From positions 992,001 through 1,056,000 of the forward strand of contig NZ_CP028035.1 in the NCBI RefSeq assembly GCF_005491205.1: a stretch of 64,000 nt of DNA, given 5' to 3'. This document shows positions 59,505 to 64,000 of the stretch, in pieces; the first letter of the stretch is position 1, and the number at the start of each line of letters is the position of its first letter. The position numbers and the translations under genes are program-made. The notes under the pieces are model-generated. The model was not told where the DNA came from. It did not search any database and saw nothing but the letters and a program-made list of their open reading frames with translations. Source of the DNA: Nissabacter sp. SGAir0207 (GTDB taxonomy: Bacteria > Pseudomonadota > Gammaproteobacteria > Enterobacterales > Enterobacteriaceae).

Positions 59505-60494
59505 TTACACCAAAATCTCTTCGATGGCGTCCAACTCCTGCTGGCTGAAGGTGCGGTTCTGCAACATGCCGACCGCATCCTCAATCTGGCTGGTTTTGCT
59601 GGCGCCAATCAGCACCGAGGTCACGCGGTCGCCGCGCAGCACCCAGGCCAGTGCCATCTGGGAGAGCTTCTGCCCGCGCTGCTGTGCCAGTGCGTCCAGT
59701 GCCCGTACCCGCGCCAGCTTCTCGTCTGTCAGTTGGTCTGGATTGAGGAAGCGGCTGCCGCTGGCGGCGCGGGAGTCGGCCGGGATGCCATGCAGGTAGC
59801 GGTCAGTCAGCTGCCCACCGGCCAGCGGTGAGAAGGCGATTGAGCCGACGCCGTGCTCCTCCAGCGCATCCAGCAGACCCGCCTCCACGCCGCGCTCAAA
59901 CATCGAGTACTTCGGCTGGTGGATCAGGCAGGGCGTCCCGAGGTCGGTCAGGATCTCAAACGCCTGCCGTGCCCGCTCCGCCGGATAGTTGGAGAGGCCG
60001 ACATAGAGCGCCTTGCCCTGACGCACCAGCAAGTCCAGCGCCGCCATCGTCTCCTCCAGCGGGGTATCAGGGTCGGGGCGGTGGTGGTAGAAGATGTCAA
60101 CATACTCCAACCCCATCCGGGTCAGGCTCTGGTTGAGGCTCGACACCAGATACTTCTTGGAACCCCAGTCGCCATACGGGCCGTCCCACATGGTGTAGCC
60201 CGCCTTGGAGGAGATGATCAGCTCATCGCGGTAGGGGCGCAGATCCTGTTGCAGGATGCGGCCAAAATTCAGCTCGGCGGAGCCGGGCGGCGGGCCGTAG
60301 TTATTGGCGAGGTCAAAGTGGGTGATGCCCAGATCAAAGGCGCGGCGCAGCAGCTGGCGGCTGTTCTCCAGCAGCGTGGCGTCGCCAAAGTTATGCCACA
60401 AGCCGAGTGAGATGGCTGGCAGCTTCAACCCGCTGCGGCCGCAGCGGCGGTACTCCATGGCGTCATAACGCGCCGGGCTGGCTTGGTACACCAT
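59505..60494 (-). CDS. gpr: Aldo/keto reductase, L-glyceraldehyde 3-phosphate reductase type
   Basis: A 329-residue NADPH-dependent aldo/keto reductase resembling E. coli YghZ (Gpr), which reduces L-glyceraldehyde 3-phosphate and methylglyoxal. The catalytic tetrad is visible as Asp and Tyr in FDLANNYGPPPGSAE, Lys in ISSKAGYTMWDGPYG, and His in DIFYHHRPDPDTP. WDGPYGDWGSKKYL is characteristic of this subgroup. AAGGGACAGAT precedes the ATG. A LacI-type palindrome lies just upstream. Physiological substrate is inferred. Confidence 0.88.
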   Translation of the reverse strand: MVYQASPARYDAMEYRRCGRSGLKLPAISLGLWHNFGDATLLENSRQLLRRAFDLGITHFDLANNYGPPPGSAELNFGRILQQDLRPYRDELIISSKAGYTMWDGPYGDWGSKKYLVSSLNQSLTRMGLEYVDIFYHHRPDPDTPLEETMAALDLLVRQGKALYVGLSNYPAERARQAFEILTDLGTPCLIHQPKYSMFERGVEAGLLDALEEHGVGSIAFSPLAGGQLTDRYLHGIPADSRAASGSRFLNPDQLTDEKLARVRALDALAQQRGQKLSQMALAWVLRGDRVTSVLIGASKTSQIEDAVGMLQNRTFSQQELDAIEEILV

Positions 60495-60531
60495 ATCTGT
60501 CCCTTATCGATGAGAGAAAGTCGCGCTGTAG

Positions 60532-60545
60532 TGTAGACGTTTACA
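60532..60545. promoter_or_regulatory. LacI/GalR-type palindrome before the aldo/keto reductase
   Basis: TGTAGACGTTTACA is a 14-base dyad with one mismatch pair and the central CG typical of LacI/GalR-family operators. It is 38 bases upstream of the reductase start and 220 bases before ipdC. The regulator is unknown. Confidence 0.4.
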
Positions 60546-60766
60546 TGGCGCGCCAATGCCAGCTGGATCACATCTTAAACAGCCCTGGCAGCTTAACCCC
60601 CTGAATCAGAACCGTTCCATTCATCCCGTCAATAGTGTGATCCCGCGCGCCTGCGCCCGCCGTGGCTGTAACGCCCGCTTGCCAATCAATAGGCTGGGAG
60701 AAAATTCGCTGCACTCACCGTTTTCACGATACTTAATGCTGGAGTCCAACCATAACGCAGGGGGTC

Positions 60767-62440
60767 ATGATGAGTGAAAGGGGTACCGTCGGGGATTATC
60801 TGTTGGCACGGCTGGCAGAGGTGGGCATCCGCCATTTGTTTGGTGTGCCGGGTGACTATAACCTGAAGTTTCTTGACCACGTGATTGACCACCCGCAGAT
60901 CGCTTGGGTGGGGTGCGCCAACGAGCTGAACGCTGCCTACGCGGCGGATGGCTATGCCCGCCAGCGTGGCGCGGCGGCGCTGCTGACCACCTTTGGCGTC
61001 GGTGAGCTGAGCGCCATCAACGGCACCGCCGGCAGTTATGCCGAATATGTGCCAGTGATTCACATCGTTGGCGCGCCGCCGCTGTCTTCGCAGCGCGGCG
61101 GGGAGCTGCTGCACCACACGCTGGGGGATGGCGAGTTCGGCCACTTCCTGCGCATGGCGTCAGAGGTGACGGTCGCGCAGGCCAGCCTGACGGCGGAGAA
61201 CGCGCTAACGGAGATTGACCGGGTGATCGCGGCCGTCCTGCACCAGCGCCGCCCTGGCTACCTGCTGCTGCCGAGCGATGTGGCGGCGTTGCCGGTGGCC
61301 GCAATGCCGTTGCCGCTGGCACGCACCGAGGCCGCCTGCTCACCGGAGGCGCTGCACGCCTTCACCGAAGCCGCCGATAACCTGCTGGCGAATGCCGACA
61401 GCGTGGCCCTGTTGGCGGATTTTTTGGCCCATCGTTTTGGCGTGGCGGAGTCGCTGAACCGCTGGCTGGCGGCCACGCCGATCGCCAATGCCACGCTGCT
61501 GCTCGGCAAGGGAGTGCTGGATGAGCAACACCCGGCGTTCCTTGGCACCTATACCGGGGCGGCCAGCCCGGAACCGGTGCGCCGCCCGTTAGAGGAGGCG
61601 GGGGCGGTGATCACCGTGGGCGTGCGCTTCACCGACACCATCACCGCGGGCTTCAGCCATTGCTTGCCACAGGCGAAGCGCATCGATCTCCACCCCTTTA
61701 TGGCGCAGGTGGGCAATCGACAGTTTAGCCAGCTGCCGATGGCCGTCGCGCTGGCGGCGCTGCAACCGGTGGTGGCCCGCCATCTGGCGCGTTGGCGGCT
61801 GCCATCGCTTGGGCGCGTGGCACCCTCTCCGCCCTCGGGGCAGCTCGATCAGCCGGCCTTCTGGCAGGCGATGCAAACCTTCCTGCGCCCCGGCGACATC
61901 CTGCTGGCCGATCAGGGCACCACCTGCTTTGGCGCGGCCAGCCTGAGGCTGCCCAGCGGCTGTGACATGCTAGTGCAACCGCTGTGGGGGTCGATTGGCT
62001 ACACCCTACCGGCGGCCTATGGCGCGCAGATCGCCTGCCCGGCGCGGCGGGTGGTGCTGTTGATTGGCGATGGCGCGGCGCAGCTTACGATTCAGGAGTT
62101 GGGATCGATGATCCGCGATGGCCTGCGGCCGCTGATTTTTGTCTTCAACAATCAGGGCTACACCGTTGAACGGGCGATCCACGGCCCGGAGCAGCGCTAC
62201 AACGACATCGCCGCCTGGCACTGGACGCAGCTGCCGCAAGCGCTGGGGGCAGAGGCCGATCGGGTGACTACGCTGCGCGTCACCGATCCGCCGCAGTTGC
62301 GGCAGGCGCTGGCGCAACTGGCGGAGCCGGATCGTCTGGCGCTGGTGGAGGTGGTACTGCCCAAACAGGATGTGCCGGTGCTGCTGCGCGCCGTCACCAC
62401 AGCCATTGAGCAGCGCAACTGCGGCAAGGCCTCACACTGA
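60767..62440 (+). CDS. ipdC: Indolepyruvate/phenylpyruvate decarboxylase
   Basis: TPP-dependent 2-oxo acid decarboxylase converting indole-3-pyruvate to indole-3-acetaldehyde, the key step of auxin formation by this route. The product has 557 residues; known enteric IpdC is about 552. The catalytic glutamate is in GCANELNAAYAADGYAR (near residue 52), and the TPP motif runs from GDGAAQLTIQELG to NNQGYTVE (about residues 435-465). Two start codons (60767, 60770) follow AGGGGG. A TyrR site could not be identified. It converges on the LysR gene with a nine-base overlap of the 3' ends. Confidence 0.93.
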   Translation: MMSERGTVGDYLLARLAEVGIRHLFGVPGDYNLKFLDHVIDHPQIAWVGCANELNAAYAADGYARQRGAAALLTTFGVGELSAINGTAGSYAEYVPVIHIVGAPPLSSQRGGELLHHTLGDGEFGHFLRMASEVTVAQASLTAENALTEIDRVIAAVLHQRRPGYLLLPSDVAALPVAAMPLPLARTEAACSPEALHAFTEAADNLLANADSVALLADFLAHRFGVAESLNRWLAATPIANATLLLGKGVLDEQHPAFLGTYTGAASPEPVRRPLEEAGAVITVGVRFTDTITAGFSHCLPQAKRIDLHPFMAQVGNRQFSQLPMAVALAALQPVVARHLARWRLPSLGRVAPSPPSGQLDQPAFWQAMQTFLRPGDILLADQGTTCFGAASLRLPSGCDMLVQPLWGSIGYTLPAAYGAQIACPARRVVLLIGDGAAQLTIQELGSMIRDGLRPLIFVFNNQGYTVERAIHGPEQRYNDIAAWHWTQLPQALGAEADRVTTLRVTDPPQLRQALAQLAEPDRLALVEVVLPKQDVPVLLRAVTTAIEQRNCGKASH

Positions 62441-63307
62441 GGCAGCCGGCCCGGCGATCAGCTGATCAAGGAACCAACTGCCCGCCGGGCCGGGCAGGTT
62501 CTGTTTCGACCACACCACATCCACGTCCACTCGCATCGGCCAGCCCTCGGCGGGCAACGCCACCAGTGTCCCTTTGCCATACTGCTCCACCAGCCAGCGC
62601 GGCAGCACGGCCCAACCGAAGCCCTGTTCCGCCATCTCCATCAGCATCAGGTAGCTGGGGGCCGACCAGAACAGCCCGGTGGGTAGGGCGGCCGCGCGGC
62701 GGTGATAGAGCGTCAGGCAGAGCTGGCGCGCCGTGCCAAGCTGGGTGGCACTGACGTGCGCCTGTGCCGCCAGCGGGTGGCTGCGGGCGACATAGAGCGC
62801 CATCTCCGTCTGCTCCGGCAGGCGCGCATGGGCGATATCCGGCGGGTAGGCAGACAGGCTCTCCAGAATGCCGATGTGCGCCCGTCCCTGTTGCAACAGG
62901 TCAGTGACATCCTCCCGTTCGGCAATCATGCATTCGTACTCAATTTCCGGGTAGCGTGTCCCAAAGTGGCCGAGCAGCGTCTCATAGTGGCTGGGGGCAT
63001 AGGTGTCCGACAGCACCAGCGTCAGGCGCGGCTCCACCGGCTGCCCGAGCCGCACGGCCAGCGCATCCAGCCGTTCGCTGGCGGCCAGAATCGCCTGCAC
63101 GTGGCTCAGCACTCGCCGCCCCTGTGGCGTCAGCGCCGGGGTGCGGCTGTGGCGGTCAAACAGCGTCAGCCCCAGATCCGCCTCCAGATTGGCGATGGCC
63201 GCGCTGATGGTCGATTGGCTCTTGCGCAGCTTGCGCGCAGCCGCCGAGAAAGAGCCAGCATCCGCCGCCTCAACAAAGGCAATCAAAGCTTCAGGAGAGT
63301 AGCGCAT
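62432..63307 (-). CDS. LysR-type regulator, divergent from a PACE efflux gene
   Basis: A 291-residue LysR-type regulator. The helix-turn-helix is in AFVEAADAGSFSAAARKL and KSQSTISAAIANLE, followed by the effector domain. The ATG at 63307 has AGGAG five bases upstream and fits the family N-terminus; the frame could extend 16 codons further but without support. It is divergent from the PACE gene with a 92-base gap, the arrangement of AceR and AceI in Acinetobacter, so it probably regulates that gene. Confidence 0.9.
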   Translation of the reverse strand: MRYSPEALIAFVEAADAGSFSAAARKLRKSQSTISAAIANLEADLGLTLFDRHSRTPALTPQGRRVLSHVQAILAASERLDALAVRLGQPVEPRLTLVLSDTYAPSHYETLLGHFGTRYPEIEYECMIAEREDVTDLLQQGRAHIGILESLSAYPPDIAHARLPEQTEMALYVARSHPLAAQAHVSATQLGTARQLCLTLYHRRAAALPTGLFWSAPSYLMLMEMAEQGFGWAVLPRWLVEQYGKGTLVALPAEGWPMRVDVDVVWSKQNLPGPAGSWFLDQLIAGPAASV

Positions 63308-63314
63308 CAGTGCT

Positions 63315-63337
63315 CCTATCGTTTTTATCGATGTTAG
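63315..63337. promoter_or_regulatory. Possible LysR operator in the regulator-PACE gap
   Basis: ATCGTTTTTATCGAT, a short dyad with a T-N11-A pattern, lies between the divergent LysR and PACE genes. LysR regulators usually bind such sites, but the match is short. Confidence 0.35.
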
Positions 63338-63399
63338 CCCACTTTGTCCTATCACCGAAAGCGATGATGATGGCGTTCCACGACCAAGAGAGGCTGACC

Positions 63400-63855
63400 A
63401 TGAAACCTAAATCCCTGCGTACACGTATTGTCCATGCCATTGGCTTTGAGGTGCTGGCTATCCTGCTGGTTTCACCGCTGGCGGCGTGGATCATGGGGCG
63501 ACCCCTGTGGCAGATGGGAACGGTAGCAATTGTCCTGTCGCTGATTGCCCTGCTGTGGAATATTAGTTACAACACACTTTTTGACCGCTGCTGGCCGCCG
63601 CAGCGGGTGGCCCGTACCCTGTGGGTGAGGGTGGGGCACGCGCTGGGCTTTGAAGGGGGCTTCATTTTGATTGCGCTGCCCGTCACCGCCTGGATCCTCA
63701 ATGTGTCGCTGTGGCAGGCCCTGATGCTGGAGGTCGCCTTTTTCCTATTTTTTCTGCCCTACACCGTGGCCTACAACGGGTTGTTCGATTTTCTCCACGC
63801 GCGGTTGCACCGCCGGGCGCAAAAACAGCACGCGCGCCTCTCCTCGCGCGGCTGA
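63400..63855 (+). CDS. PACE family efflux protein (AceI-like)
   Basis: A 151-residue inner-membrane protein made of two related halves of two membrane segments each: RIVHAIGFEVLAILLVSPL, then RVGHALGFEGGFILIALPV. The glutamate in the first segment of each half is the conserved residue needed for proton-coupled export in AceI. The family exports chlorhexidine, acriflavine or polyamines such as cadaverine. The ATG at 63400 has GAGAGG upstream; a longer frame from 63310 lacks family similarity. Confidence 0.92.
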   Translation: MKPKSLRTRIVHAIGFEVLAILLVSPLAAWIMGRPLWQMGTVAIVLSLIALLWNISYNTLFDRCWPPQRVARTLWVRVGHALGFEGGFILIALPVTAWILNVSLWQALMLEVAFFLFFLPYTVAYNGLFDFLHARLHRRAQKQHARLSSRG

Positions 63856-63900
63856 AATTGGGGTATGTTCCGGCATCAGCCTGAACACCTGGAGAGCCAC

Positions 63901-64000
63901 ATGAGAACCCTGGGATTACTTGGCGGCATGAGTTGGGAGTCCACCGTGCCGTACTATCGCCTGATCAACCAACAGGTGAAAGCCGAGCTGGGCGGGCTGC
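63901..64000 (+). CDS. Aspartate/glutamate racemase-like protein (5' end only)
   Basis: Only 33 codons are in the window. The N-terminus LGLLGGMSWESTVPYYRLIN is typical of the YgeA/aspartate racemase family, which racemises acidic or other amino acids without PLP. TGGAGAGCCAC precedes the ATG. It follows the PACE gene by 45 bases on the same strand. Confidence 0.85.
   Translation, partial: MRTLGLLGGMSWESTVPYYRLINQQVKAELGGL

Overview
The window reads as a chromosomal segment of a GC-rich member of the Enterobacterales. Its backbone follows the order known from the 52-54 min region of Escherichia coli: talA, maeB, hemF, amiA, ypeA, yfeZ, yfeY, yfeX, cysP-cysT-cysW-cysA-cysM, crr, ptsI, ptsH, cysK, cysZ, zipA, ligA, ypeB, yfeH/yfeR, a valine/lysine tRNA cluster, gltX, alanine tRNAs, nupC, mntH and a ypeC-like gene. 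Base composition and accessory genes would fit a relative of Serratia and other Yersiniaceae, but the genus cannot be fixed from this sequence alone.

Two accessory cassettes interrupt the first 20 kb. Between the divergent talA and maeB genes lies a two-gene minus-strand operon (1216-10621) resembling a compact Tc-type insecticidal toxin. Its first gene encodes a 1173-residue TcA-like protein with TPR-like helices, a coiled coil and a TcB-binding-like C-terminus, but without the bulk of a normal TcA. Its second gene is a TcB-TcC (SpvB/FG-GAP/YD-repeat/RHS-core) fusion whose predicted released tail has glycine-rich membrane segments and an HExxH motif. Between maeB and yaiI/hemF, where E. coli carries eut genes, lies a type VI secretion cassette (13680-19310): a DUF4123-type adaptor, a VasX-like pore-forming effector and two tandem membrane proteins that look like immunity proteins. 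The two share nearly identical ends but have unrelated membrane hairpins.

From 19.3 to 31.2 kb the core is conserved (yaiI, hemF, amiA, a FemAB-like acetyltransferase, ypeA, a ygiW-like gene, yfeZ, yfeY, yfeX and the complete sulfate/thiosulfate uptake operon ending in cysM). A MacA-MacB efflux pair then faces a Cpx-like two-component system. The PTS genes, cysK, cysZ, zipA, ligA and ypeB-like follow. After yfeH/yfeR come a small FlxA-like coiled-coil gene and a minimal ethanolamine catabolic set (permease, eutB, eutC). The permease is preceded by a good sigma-54 promoter, which suggests nitrogen control and use without a microcompartment.

Five tRNA genes (Val, Lys, Val, Val, Val in plus-strand order) on the minus strand, gltX, a YfeC/YfeD-type DNA-binding protein, an orphan formate/nitrite-type channel, two tRNA-Ala(GGC) genes, nupC, Fur-box-associated mntH and a histidine-rich ypeC-like protein follow. 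The right end holds an aldo/keto reductase, an indolepyruvate decarboxylase, a LysR regulator divergent from a PACE efflux protein, and the start of an aspartate/glutamate racemase-like gene cut by the window edge.

Most other open frames are shadows of these genes, a known effect of high GC. I saw no insertion sequence, CRISPR array, rRNA or replication origin.
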